Source: Hymenobacter citatus (lineage in GTDB: Bacteria > Bacteroidota > Bacteroidia > Cytophagales > Hymenobacteraceae). From it: a stretch of 64,000 bases of DNA. A program made the translations under genes and the position numbers. The number at the start of each line of letters is the position of its first letter. The stretch's first letter is position 1. Positions 8,739 to 17,007 of this stretch are shown here, in pieces. The notes under the pieces are model-generated. The model had not been told where the DNA came from, made no database searches, and saw nothing but the letters and a program-made list of their open reading frames with translations. The stretch covers positions 1-64,000 of the forward strand of contig NZ_JACSCY010000016.1 of NCBI RefSeq assembly GCF_014333615.1. The letters are read 5' to 3'.

Positions 8739-11700
8739 TTAGAAGCCGATGTTGGCGCCTACCAGGAAGGTGCGGGCTGTGGGGTAATTGCCCAGGTCTA
8801 CGCCGCGGTTCAAGGCCGAGGCGCCGTCGGTGTAGGAGCGGCCGTACCCGATTTCGGGGTCCACGCCGCTGTAGTTGGTGAAGGTCAGCAGGTTTTGGGC
8901 ACTCACGTAGAGGCGCAGGCTGCTGGTGTGCAGCATGGTGTTTACGCCCTTGGTGAAGGTGTAGCCGAGCTGCAAGTTGCGCAAGCGGGCGTAGGAGCCG
9001 TTTTCCACGTAGAAGTTGGAGAAGCGCGTGAGGTTCTGGTTGTTGTCGTTGGCTACAATGCGGGGCACCGTGTTGGAAGTGCCTTCGCCGCTCCACGCCA
9101 TGTTTTCGAGGCCGGCAATCTTGTTGTAGTTGTAGCTACCCGAGTACCACCAGCCTTTGTTGGCGTTCACGATGTCGTTGCCGAGGCTGCCGATGAGGGC
9201 GGCTTGCAGGTCGAAGCCCTTGTAGCCCATGGTCAGGTTCACGCCGAAAGTCAGATCGGGGGTAGGGTTGCCGATGTACTTCTGGTCTTTCTCGTCAATC
9301 ACGCCGTCGCCGTTGAGGTCGGCAAAGCGGAAGTCGCCGGGCTTGGCGTTGGGCTGAATCAGCGTGCCCGAGGCCGAGCGGTAGGCGTCTATATCGCCCT
9401 GGTTCTGGAAAATACCGGTGTTTTCGTAGCCGTAGAACCCGCCCACGTAGCCGCCTTCCTCGGTTTTAGAAGGGCGTCCGAAGATGGGCGTGTTGCCGGA
9501 GTAGATGGCCTGGCCGTTGGCTAGTTTGTCAATCTTGCTGATGGCGCGGGTGGCATTCACGCTCAGGCCGTAGGTAAAGTCGCCCTTGGTTTCGGCGTAG
9601 CCCACCGTGAAGTCGAGGCCGTTGGTATTCATGCTACCCACGTTGGTTACGGGGCTGTTGTAGCCGTAGCCCGCATGGCCCGGAATGGCCTGGAACATGA
9701 GCATGTCGTAGGTGTTGCGGCGGAACACGTCGGCGGTCAAGGTCAGACGGTTTTGCAACAGACCCAGGTCCACGCCAATGTCGTAGTCCTCCACGGTTTC
9801 CCACTTCACGTTGGGGTTGGGCACGTTGCCCTGGATGGCGCCCAGTTGCAGGGTGCGGTCGGGGCCGGTCACGTAGTAGGTTTTGCCAATGGTGCCGGTG
9901 TAGGCGCTGTTGGTCAGGCTGGCAATATTCTGGTTGCCTACCCGGCCCCAGCTGGCGCGCAGCTTGGCAAAGTTCAGGGCGTTCTGGTTTTTCAGGAAGC
10001 TCTCCTCCGACACCAGCCAGCCCACCGACACCGACGGGAACGTACCCCAGCGGTTGTCCGTGGGGAATACCGAGGCGCCGTCGCGGCGGATGCTGGCGCC
10101 CAGCAGGTACTTGCCGCGGTAATCGTAGTTCACGCGCCCAATCAGCGAGGCAATGGTGTTGGTGAAGGTGTTGCCGCCAATAGCGAAGCCCGTGGTGGCC
10201 GCGTCGGGGTAGCGCAGGCTGGGGTCGTTGCTAGGAATGCCCTGGCCCGAGGTGTATTCTGTATTCGTCTGGAAACGCTCCAAAGTCACGGCCGCCAGCG
10301 CCGACACGTTGTGGTCGCCAAAGGCGTGGGTGTAGTTCAGCGTGTTGGTGTTGTTCCAGTTGATTTCAATGTTGTGCTCCCGCACCACCGAGTTCACCTG
10401 GTTGCGCTCGTTGGCGTCGATGGTGTAAAACGGGTTGAAGTTGTTGCGGCGGTACACGTTGTTGTTGGTACCAAAGCGCGTTTCAGCAATCAGACCCGGA
10501 ATGAATTCGTAGTTGGCGTACACGGTGCCCACCAAGAAGTACTGCTTGCGCTTGTCGTCGTTGCGCTCCACCGTGGCCAGGGGGTTGCCCACGTCGGTAG
10601 GCGAGGCGCCGTAGTAGTCGTAGGGGTTGCCGGAGGTGCCAGCCACGCGGGCGGGCGTGATGGGGTCGTCGTTGAAAGCGTCGCGGAACAGCGAGCCGCT
10701 GTTGAGGTAGTTGCGCGAGGTCATCGAGATGTTGAAGTCCTCCCCTATTTTCAGGCGCTTGGTGGCCTGGTATTCCGATTTCATGCGCAGCGCCAGGCGG
10801 TCAAAATCCGACCCCTGCACCAGCCCACGCTCCTTGAAGTAGCTCAGGCCGGTGGAGTACACCACCCGGTCGCTGCCGCCGGAGAGGCCCACCGAGTAGT
10901 TCTGCGTGATGCCGCGGCGGGCAATCTGCTTCCACCAGTTGGTGGTTTCGGTGTACTGCTCGGGGTTGGGGTACACAGCAGGGTTGCCGGAGTTGGCTGC
11001 CGCTAGGTTCATGATGCGGGCGTACTCACTGGCCGAGGCCATATCGGGCACGTTGGTAGGGTTGGACACGCCGAAGGTTCCGTCTACCGTGATGCGCGGC
11101 TCGCCCTTGGTGCCGGCTTTGGTGGTAATCAGCACCACGCCATTGGCTGCCCGCGAACCGTAGATAGCCGCCGAGGCCGCATCCTTCAGCACGCTCAGGG
11201 TAGCAATATCCTTGGGGTTGAGGTAGTCGATATTGGCTACCGGCAGGCCGTCTACCACGTAGAGCGGGCTGTTGCCGTTGATGGTCGAAATACCCCGAAT
11301 CAGGATTTGCGGGGCCGCGCCGGGCTCCGAGCCCGCGCCTACCACCGTTACGCCGGCGGCTTTGCCTTGCAGGGCGCTACCCACGTCGGCCACGGTCAGC
11401 TTGCTCAGCTCCTCGCCTTGCACCGTCGTCACGGCGTTGGTGAGGGTGCGCTTTTCCTGCGAGCCGTAGCCCACCACCACCACTTCCGACATCACCTGGT
11501 TGTCGGCGGCCAGCGTCACGTTGATGTTGGTGCGGCCGCCAACAGTTACCTCCTGCTGCTTGTAGCCCACAAAGGAGAATTGCAGCACGCCAGTGCCGGC
11601 GTTGGGTACATCGAGGGTGAAGTTACCATCGGAGCCGGTGGCGGTGCCGGTAGTGGTGCCTTTTAGGAGCACTGTTACGCCGGGGAGATTGGCGCCTGTT

Positions 11701-11819
11701 TCATCGCGCACAGTACCGCGCACAGTGGCCGACTGAGCAAAGGCGGTTGTCAGCGAACAGACGCACAGCAGGAATAACAGGCACGCGGCGTACCATCGCG
11801 GGGGTAGAAAGTTTTTCAT
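8739..11819 (-). CDS. SusC/RagA-family TonB-linked outer-membrane transporter
   Basis: Encodes about 1026 aa. I chose the ATG at 11819, which starts a signal peptide (MKNFLPPRWYAACLLFLLCV..AFAQ); the frame continues upstream to 11984 without signal features. Domains in order: carboxypeptidase-D-like domain (VRGTVRDETGANLPGVTVLL), TonB plug (VVVVGYGSQEKRTLTNAV, LYVVDGLPV, GSRAANGVVLITTKAG), then a 22-strand barrel ending TARTFLVGANIGF with the usual terminal Phe. It imports oligosaccharides with the SusD next to it, using TonB-derived energy. It is the first gene of the susC-susD-GH30-GH2 locus. A CAATCGATTG palindrome lies 153 bp upstream, matching one upstream of the second susC. Confidence 0.96.
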   Translation of the reverse strand: MKNFLPPRWYAACLLFLLCVCSLTTAFAQSATVRGTVRDETGANLPGVTVLLKGTTTGTATGSDGNFTLDVPNAGTGVLQFSFVGYKQQEVTVGGRTNINVTLAADNQVMSEVVVVGYGSQEKRTLTNAVTTVQGEELSKLTVADVGSALQGKAAGVTVVGAGSEPGAAPQILIRGISTINGNSPLYVVDGLPVANIDYLNPKDIATLSVLKDAASAAIYGSRAANGVVLITTKAGTKGEPRITVDGTFGVSNPTNVPDMASASEYARIMNLAAANSGNPAVYPNPEQYTETTNWWKQIARRGITQNYSVGLSGGSDRVVYSTGLSYFKERGLVQGSDFDRLALRMKSEYQATKRLKIGEDFNISMTSRNYLNSGSLFRDAFNDDPITPARVAGTSGNPYDYYGASPTDVGNPLATVERNDDKRKQYFLVGTVYANYEFIPGLIAETRFGTNNNVYRRNNFNPFYTIDANERNQVNSVVREHNIEINWNNTNTLNYTHAFGDHNVSALAAVTLERFQTNTEYTSGQGIPSNDPSLRYPDAATTGFAIGGNTFTNTIASLIGRVNYDYRGKYLLGASIRRDGASVFPTDNRWGTFPSVSVGWLVSEESFLKNQNALNFAKLRASWGRVGNQNIASLTNSAYTGTIGKTYYVTGPDRTLQLGAIQGNVPNPNVKWETVEDYDIGVDLGLLQNRLTLTADVFRRNTYDMLMFQAIPGHAGYGYNSPVTNVGSMNTNGLDFTVGYAETKGDFTYGLSVNATRAISKIDKLANGQAIYSGNTPIFGRPSKTEEGGYVGGFYGYENTGIFQNQGDIDAYRSASGTLIQPNAKPGDFRFADLNGDGVIDEKDQKYIGNPTPDLTFGVNLTMGYKGFDLQAALIGSLGNDIVNANKGWWYSGSYNYNKIAGLENMAWSGEGTSNTVPRIVANDNNQNLTRFSNFYVENGSYARLRNLQLGYTFTKGVNTMLHTSSLRLYVSAQNLLTFTNYSGVDPEIGYGRSYTDGASALNRGVDLGNYPTARTFLVGANIGF

Positions 11820-11971
11820 ACGATAAGGTGGGTTGAGAGAAAGAAAAGTACTGGCAAGATCATCGGCTGCTACGGGGTGTTGGCTGCGGTTCACCCTTGG
11901 GTGGCCTCTGGCGTTGCAGGCGCAACGGCGCTGCGCACGGCGGCTTTTGCGTGGGGTGCGCAAGCCGAACA

Positions 11972-11981
11972 CAATCGATTG
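11972..11981. promoter_or_regulatory. Candidate LacI-type operator upstream of first susC
   Basis: CAATCGATTG is a perfect 10-bp palindrome within ACACAATCGATTGCA. The same context with one change (ACACAATCGGTTGCA) lies at a similar distance before the second susC. The core resembles LacI-family operators, but no binding partner is shown. Confidence 0.45.
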
Positions 11982-12257
11982 CAAGGAATGTCCAACCGGC
12001 GTGATTCTTGGGACAAAGCTACCGGCTCGCCCTGGTTATGGGTGGGTACATTCTCGTGAAAAAGCGGGGTCATTTTATACAAATACCCCGTAATCAGGCC
12101 ATTCAGGGCCTATTTGACCCGTGCGGCGCACCGGTGCGAGACGGGTTTATCCGCACGCCTACCTGTACGCCAAGGCCAGCCACCCCCAACAATTTGCGGT
12201 GCCAACGCAAGCCCGCACAGCTTCATCTCAGGCAGCCGTTGCCGGTTCGGCCAAACG

Positions 12258-12300
12258 AAAAATGCTCCTGACAAACGGCTATTTTCCGTTCGTCAGGAGC
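12258..12300 (-). terminator. Intrinsic terminator of sugar dehydrogenase gene
   Basis: A 15-bp stem with one G-T type mismatch (12264-12278 with 12286-12300), loop about 7 nt, followed on the minus strand by ATTTTT. It lies 57 bp after the stop codon at 12357. Confidence 0.85.
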
Positions 12301-12356
12301 AGGTGTTGGGAGCAGCGTTGCCCCCTACCCTCGCTGCGCGGGAGGGCAGCGGCGCA

Positions 12357-13589
12357 CTACGATTTGTCGATGCGATACAGGCGGCCCTGGTCGGTGATGG
12401 CGTACAGGGCGCCGTCGCTACCCTGGGTCACGGCCCGGAACCGCTGCCCCTCGTTTGCCAGCAACCGCTCTTCGCCTACCACCCGGTTGTTGCTATCGAT
12501 AACCAGGCGGATGAGATGCATGCCGCTGAGCGAGCCGATAAACAGGTTGTTCTGCCACTCCGCTACGCGGTTGCCGCTATAGAAAGTCATGCCGCTGGGC
12601 GACACCACCGGGTCCCAGTAGTACACAGGCTGTTGCAAGCCTTCTTGCTGCTGAATGCTGCTGCCGATGGGCTGCCCGCTGTACTCGATGCCGTAGGTGA
12701 TGGTGGGCCAGCCGTAGTTGGCACCCGCTTGCAGGCGGTTGATTTCGTCGCCGCCGCGGGGGCCGTGCTCACTCTGCCAGGCCTCGCCCGTTACGGGGTG
12801 GATGGCCAGCCCCTGCGGGTTCCGGTGCCCGATGGAGTACAGTTCGGGGAGGGCGCCCGCCTGCGCAAACGTTGGGTTGCCGGGGGCCGGGCGCCCGTCT
12901 TTGGTGATGCGCAGAATCTTGCCCAGCGCCGACGATACCACTTGCGCCTGGGGCCGGGTCACTAGGTCCGACCGTTCGCCGGTGCTCACCAGCAGGTTGC
13001 CGGTGCGGTCGAACACCACCCTACCCCCGTAGTGCAAGGTGCCCGCGTAGGCAGGCGCGGCCCGATAGATAACGGTAGCGCCTTCAATCGTTCGTTCGTC
13101 CGTTGCCAGCCTACCCTTGGCAATGGCCGTCACGTTACCGTCGGGGCGGGCTTCCGAAAACGACCAGTACACCATCCGGTTGGTGGTGAAAGCAGGGTCG
13201 AGGCATACGCCCAGCAGGCCGCCCTGCCCGGCCGGGTTCACCGCCGGAATGCCCGTAATCGGCTCCCCGACCGCACCGGCAGCCGTCACGATGCGCATGC
13301 GCCCGGCCTTTTCGGTCACCAGTACCCGCCCATCGGGTAGCCCGGTGATGCCCCACGGATTGGTCAGGGAAGACGTGATGACCTCCGCGCGGTAGCTGGC
13401 GGTAGTAGTCACGCCGCCTACCCGGGTTTGCCCCGCGAAGGCCGGCTTATAAGTGGTATTGGGGGCGTTGGTTTCCACCGGGTCGGTGGTAAGAACAGGC
13501 GTCACCGGATCGGTAGCCTGTTCTTTCTCATCTGAACACGAGAGGAAAACCAGGGAGGAACCAAGCAGCAGAAGCAGACAATGTTTCAT
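12357..13589 (-). CDS. PQQ-dependent sugar dehydrogenase-like lipoprotein
   Basis: Encodes 410 aa with a lipoprotein signal (MKHCLLLLLGSSLVFLSC, Cys18) and a spacer rich in Thr and Pro. From about residue 65 it is a six-bladed beta-propeller of the glucose/sorbosone dehydrogenase family: LTNPWGITGLPDGRVLVTEK, GLLGVCLDPAF, LHYGGRVVFDRTGNLLVSTG, HRNPQGLAIHPVTGEAWQSE HGPRGGDEIN and GANYGWP are all recognisable. Family members oxidise aldose sugars in the periplasm using PQQ and pass electrons to the respiratory chain, but many homologues have no proven substrate. The gene stands alone with its own terminator. No PQQ biosynthesis genes are in the window. Confidence 0.9.
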   Translation of the reverse strand: MKHCLLLLLGSSLVFLSCSDEKEQATDPVTPVLTTDPVETNAPNTTYKPAFAGQTRVGGVTTTASYRAEVITSSLTNPWGITGLPDGRVLVTEKAGRMRIVTAAGAVGEPITGIPAVNPAGQGGLLGVCLDPAFTTNRMVYWSFSEARPDGNVTAIAKGRLATDERTIEGATVIYRAAPAYAGTLHYGGRVVFDRTGNLLVSTGERSDLVTRPQAQVVSSALGKILRITKDGRPAPGNPTFAQAGALPELYSIGHRNPQGLAIHPVTGEAWQSEHGPRGGDEINRLQAGANYGWPTITYGIEYSGQPIGSSIQQQEGLQQPVYYWDPVVSPSGMTFYSGNRVAEWQNNLFIGSLSGMHLIRLVIDSNNRVVGEERLLANEGQRFRAVTQGSDGALYAITDQGRLYRIDKS

Positions 13590-13911
13590 AGAGGCAGGAT
13601 AAAGTGGGTAAACGGCTGGCCGGCCGCGTTCGTATCTCTTTGTACGTTGAATACATAAGGCCTTACCACTTCTTCTTTACGTTGCTGCGCCTAAGTGGTC
13701 GTAAAACTCCTCCGTGCTAGTAGGTTGCCCACGTCTTTCCGGACGCCCGCTACGGTGGCGTCGGTGCGTCCGTAACGTGCGCTTGCCTGGCATTGGAGCA
13801 ACCCTATCTCTAGGAACACTGTAGTGCAGGTGCATCGGGGCCAGAGAGCCGCAATGAACTACCCAGCTCGGCGTGCTGTCTTCAAGGCATCTCGCTCGTA
13901 GTGTATTGTGT
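13590..13911. other. 322-bp divergent intergenic region
   Basis: It separates the divergent dehydrogenase and DUF1223 genes and must hold both promoters. I found no convincing -33/-7 pair and no gene or repeat. Confidence 0.5.
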
Positions 13912-14718
13912 ATGAAAACCGTTTTTCTCTCGCTGCTTAGCGCGGGGGTGTTGGCTAGCGTAGCCCTACCCTTTGCCAGCAGGGTAGCCCCCAAAACCAC
14001 TGCTCCTACCCTGCCAGCCGCGGCCCGCGTGCCCGTGGTGGTGGAGCTGTTCACCTCGGAGGGCTGCTCCAGCTGCCCCGCGGCCGATGCCACGTTGCGC
14101 GAATTAGTTGCCACCCAGCCGGTGCCGGGCGTAGAGATACTGGCACTGGGGGAACACGTGGACTATTGGAACCGCCTGGGTTGGAAAGATGCTTTCTCAT
14201 CGGCGCAGTTCACGGAACGGCAACGGCAGTACGCGGCTCGGTTCGGGACCGGCTCCTACACCCCGCAGGCCGTCGTGAATGGCCAAGCGGAGTTGGTAGG
14301 CAGCCAGCGGCAGAAGCTCACGGCGGCCATTACGCAGGCCGCCACGGCCCCGTACGCTACCATTCGCCTCACGCGCCCTACCCCGACCAGCGTACACGTG
14401 CAAGTGTCTGCCCTACCCGCCGGCACCACGCAGAGCCAGGTGCTGCTGGCCCTCACCGAAGCGGGGCTGTCGTCGCAGGTAGGGCGGGGCGAAAATGCGG
14501 GGCGCTTGCTGCGCCACGCGCCCGTCGTACGGGTTTTGCGCACCGTGGGCACGGTAGACGGCACCGGCAGCTTCGTCGCTACGGTGCCGCTCCAGTTGGC
14601 CGCGCAGTGTCACTCTGCGGAGGCGCGCGCCGTGGTGCTGGTGCAAGAAACCGCCTCGCGCCGCGTGGTAGGCGTGGCTAGCCTGGCGTTGGGTGCTGGT
14701 ACCGACATTACACAATAG
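13912..14718 (+). CDS. Secreted DUF1223 thioredoxin-fold protein
   Basis: Encodes 268 aa from the ATG at 13912; the frame is open from 13873, but the signal peptide (MKTVFLSLLSAGVLASVAL) begins at 13912. The core matches DUF1223: VVVELFTSEGCSSCPAADA with a C-S-S-C pair at residues 52 and 55, then ALGEHVDYWNRLGWKDAFSS and YTPQAVVNGQAELVGS. The CxxC in a thioredoxin-like fold suggests periplasmic redox or copper-related activity, but the family has no settled function. The gene is monocistronic and ends before a 20-bp-stem terminator. Confidence 0.9.
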   Translation: MKTVFLSLLSAGVLASVALPFASRVAPKTTAPTLPAAARVPVVVELFTSEGCSSCPAADATLRELVATQPVPGVEILALGEHVDYWNRLGWKDAFSSAQFTERQRQYAARFGTGSYTPQAVVNGQAELVGSQRQKLTAAITQAATAPYATIRLTRPTPTSVHVQVSALPAGTTQSQVLLALTEAGLSSQVGRGENAGRLLRHAPVVRVLRTVGTVDGTGSFVATVPLQLAAQCHSAEARAVVLVQETASRRVVGVASLALGAGTDITQ

Positions 14719-14728
14719 ACGCGCTGGC

Positions 14729-14775
14729 AACCGAAAGCGCCCTGTTGCACAATCGGCAACAGGGCGCTTTCGGTT
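14729..14775. terminator. Strong hairpin between convergent genes
   Basis: A perfect 20-bp stem (14729-14748 with 14756-14775) with a 7-nt loop, between the convergent DUF1223 and rhodopsin genes. There is no long U-tract, but the stem is very stable. Confidence 0.85.
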
Positions 14776-14795
14776 GTTACGGGTAGGCTAGGCGG

Positions 14796-15632
14796 CTAGT
14801 TGATCTGATACGCTGGCTGCGTGGCTTCCATGGGCACCCGCTCGTCGAGGAGGGTTTTGCCGGCCAGGTACACCACCACCGACAGCCCTACCTTGTTCAC
14901 AATATCGGCCACCGAAAACGACAGGTGCACCCAGTTCATATCAATATCAAGCACCGACAGCACGTAGCCCAGCGGGTACACGCCCCAGGTGGTAACCGTA
15001 GACAGCGCAATGATTTTGAACGACTTGCGCTCGATGGGTTTGGCTTGCTCCCTGAAGCGGCTCCAGAGGCGATACAGCACAAACGGCACCACCAGGTAGC
15101 CTACCGTGGACACGGCGCCCCAGAACAGCTTTGGTCCTAACAGGATGTGCCCGGCGGCATCCAGCTGCTGCTCGCCAATGTAGCCGGTCAGCACCATAAA
15201 GAAGTCGGCCAGCAGCAGGGCCGTGATGGCGCCCTTGGCCTTAGCCGGCTCTACGCGCAGCATCGATACCATTTTCAGCAGCAGCAGCGGCGTGGTCACG
15301 GCCCAGTCCATGTAGCGGTACTGCCCGATGGCGTTGTAGCTGGTGCGGATCAGTTCCTGCCGCTCCGCCTCCGTGCCCAACGCCGACAAATCGGCCAGCA
15401 TGTGCCGGTAGTAATCCTGAATGAAGTAGTACGACAAGCCCGCCACGGCCGCAATAATGGCGCCCATCACCCGCGTAATGCGGTGCTCGGGCACAATGCT
15501 ATTGTGGGTGGTGAGGGTGAAGATGAGGTTGGCCAGAAACGCGTACATAGCCACCAACATAAAGAAGTACACGACCATGGAAAGGACGCCTACGTTGGCC
15601 GCCGTGGGCACGAAAATGTCGGAAAGGTGCAT
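14796..15632 (-). CDS. Microbial (type 1) rhodopsin with D-T-K motif
   Basis: Encodes 278 aa with seven hydrophobic helices. Helix C reads YRYMDWAVTTPLLLLK, giving Arg106, the Schiff-base counterion Asp109, Thr113 and, at the cytoplasmic donor position, Lys120: a D-T-K motif. Helix F has TWGVYPLGY (Trp216, Tyr219, Pro220). Helix G has SVADIVNKVG with Asp243 and the retinal lysine Lys247. The residue at the proteorhodopsin spectral-tuning position (Asp109 + 8) is Leu, which suggests green absorption. From family knowledge, the Asp/Thr pair suggests an outward proton pump, with Lys replacing the usual Asp/Glu donor as in Exiguobacterium rhodopsin. It provides light-driven proton motive force in the inner membrane. 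No retinal or carotenoid synthesis gene is adjacent. Confidence 0.93.
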   Translation of the reverse strand: MHLSDIFVPTAANVGVLSMVVYFFMLVAMYAFLANLIFTLTTHNSIVPEHRITRVMGAIIAAVAGLSYYFIQDYYRHMLADLSALGTEAERQELIRTSYNAIGQYRYMDWAVTTPLLLLKMVSMLRVEPAKAKGAITALLLADFFMVLTGYIGEQQLDAAGHILLGPKLFWGAVSTVGYLVVPFVLYRLWSRFREQAKPIERKSFKIIALSTVTTWGVYPLGYVLSVLDIDMNWVHLSFSVADIVNKVGLSVVVYLAGKTLLDERVPMEATQPAYQIN

Positions 15633-15929
15633 GAAAGAAGAGGGTTTGGTGGAGGAAAGAATTTGCCCCCTCTTCTACGCGCTTTCGCAACTGCTCGAAT
15701 AATAAAAATTAACGATTTTTGTTATATAATTTATTGTTATACAAGCACTTAATAATAAACTCGTGAAGATTTCATGAATTTCAATAATTAGATTAAGAAG
15801 CACTCCTTCTGGCTTTGCCTAACTGTACTGCACACCAATACGCTTTTTAGCCTAGCTCCCATTTGAGGATATATTAGTTAGAAGCAGTAGGTTGTAACGT
15901 TTTCACTTCACCCTTTACCTTTTATCCCA
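15633..15929. other. AT-rich divergent promoter region
   Basis: About 300 bp between the rhodopsin and zinc-ribbon genes, markedly AT-rich at 15700-15800. No gene or repeat was seen. Confidence 0.6.
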
Positions 15930-16532
15930 ATGATATTTTATGGCACCCGCTCTTCTCACTTGCTCACTGAACCGGTAACTGACGTGGTGTGTGCTTCCTG
16001 CTACACGCCTAATACGCTCCAGATCAGCATCTTCGGGCGCTATGCCCACGTGTACTGGGTTCCGTTTTTTCCTATTGGCAAAATAAGCGTATCAGAGTGT
16101 GAACATTGTCGGCAGGTGCTGGAAGGCAAGCAGATGCCTGAAGCGCTAAAAGCTAAAGTAGCTCAAGTAAAGGCCCACGCTAAAATACCATTCTGGCATT
16201 TTGCAGGCCTTATACTTATAGCCGTTGCTATTGTTGTGAGCTTCGTGTTCAACTATGTCAACCATCAGCACACCACCGCATACGTGGCGCAGCCGCAGGT
16301 AGGCGATGTATACCACGTCCGGACAGACAGTGCCTATTCGCTGCTGAAAGTAGCCGCCGTGCACGGCAATAGCGTGGAGCTACTAGCCAACGACTACCAA
16401 ACCGACAACCTCAGCCGCCTCAATGAAATCGACAAACCAGAAAACTACGCTGAGGAGCCTTTCGACCTCACACCCCTGGATTTGCAGATTATGCTGCAAA
16501 AGGAGCAGATAGTGAAGGTAGAGCGGGACTGA
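15930..16532 (+). CDS. Zinc-ribbon membrane protein of unknown function
   Basis: Encodes 200 aa. Two Cys pairs, C21-A-S-C24 and C57-E-H-C60, bracket a beta-rich stretch (IFGRYAHVYWVPFFPIGK) and form a likely zinc ribbon. One transmembrane segment follows at about residues 88-110 (FAGLILIAVAIVVSFVF). The C-terminal ~85 residues (VGDVYHVRTDSAYSLLKVAAV) look like a small soluble beta-domain. The layout fits a cytoplasmic zinc-ribbon head, a single span and an extracytoplasmic tail. Similar proteins occur in other Bacteroidota without assigned function. Base composition is less GC-rich than the neighbours. No partner gene is evident. Confidence 0.8.
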   Translation: MIFYGTRSSHLLTEPVTDVVCASCYTPNTLQISIFGRYAHVYWVPFFPIGKISVSECEHCRQVLEGKQMPEALKAKVAQVKAHAKIPFWHFAGLILIAVAIVVSFVFNYVNHQHTTAYVAQPQVGDVYHVRTDSAYSLLKVAAVHGNSVELLANDYQTDNLSRLNEIDKPENYAEEPFDLTPLDLQIMLQKEQIVKVERD

Positions 16533-16565
16533 GAAATACTGGCGTATACTTAATTATGAATTACC

Positions 16566-16973
16566 CTACGCTAAGCACGGTCTTATTTCTGGTTCGGTGA
16601 AACTAAGTACCGATACGCAATCATCCGCGCCGGTAATTAAAAACTCTCGACACTCGAGCAGCTTAGAGGTAAATCCCCCAGCATCATCTTCCATATCAAG
16701 CCATCCTCCACTTCGGACCTCAAAAAGTGCGTTTTCCGGTAATAGCTTAGTTTTCCATAGAACTTCCCAATAATTTATCATATCCCTCTCATCCAAGAGT
16801 TTAAAGCCTCTGGGGTTGTTGAATACGATTTGATAATCAACGTCTTCATCACCGTTGCTATGATAGTAGATGATTAGCTTTCGCGTTTTTATTCTATAGT
16901 CTAACCCCGCTACTATCGGATTTATGAATGTGGTAATAGCTGTTTGGAGAGTCTGAAATTTCATTTCTCTCAT
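16566..16973 (-). CDS. AT-rich hypothetical protein
   Basis: Encodes about 136 aa if started at the ATG at 16973; an ATG at 16964 is equally possible, and the frame is open to 17045, overlapping the GH92 end. I do not recognise a family. There is no signal peptide or membrane segment. The protein is acidic and rich in aromatic and charged residues (YRIKTRKLIIYYHSN, then NYWEVLWKTKLLPENALFEV). Composition is clearly more AT-rich than the flanking GH92 gene and codon use differs, suggesting recent acquisition. The size and acidity would fit an immunity-type protein, but no toxin is next to it, so this is only a thought. Confidence 0.6.
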   Translation of the reverse strand: MREMKFQTLQTAITTFINPIVAGLDYRIKTRKLIIYYHSNGDEDVDYQIVFNNPRGFKLLDERDMINYWEVLWKTKLLPENALFEVRSGGWLDMEDDAGGFTSKLLECREFLITGADDCVSVLSFTEPEIRPCLA

Positions 16974-17007
16974 TATCAAGTTTTCAAATACATAATCAAA
17001 TATATTT

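Larger units (their letters stand above)
11820..12356. other. 537-bp gap: upstream region of susC and end of dehydrogenase gene
   Basis: No gene is supported here. It holds the candidate operator at 11972-11981, a minus-strand TAGCTTTG at 12014-12021 that fits the Bacteroidota -7 pattern TAnnTTTG but lacks a good -33 element, and the terminator at 12258-12300. Confidence 0.6.

Noticed and set aside
7016..8881. Long plus-strand reading frame (621 codons) opposite susD
   Set aside because: Antisense shadow of a GC-rich gene; low-complexity Val/Gly/His protein with no domain. The same holds for 17494-19263, 3386-4585, 33915-34985 and 9675-11006.
12060..12095. Terminator or operator hairpin around ATTTTATACAAATACCCC
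   Set aside because: Only a short GGGGT/ACCCC pairing; not convincing.
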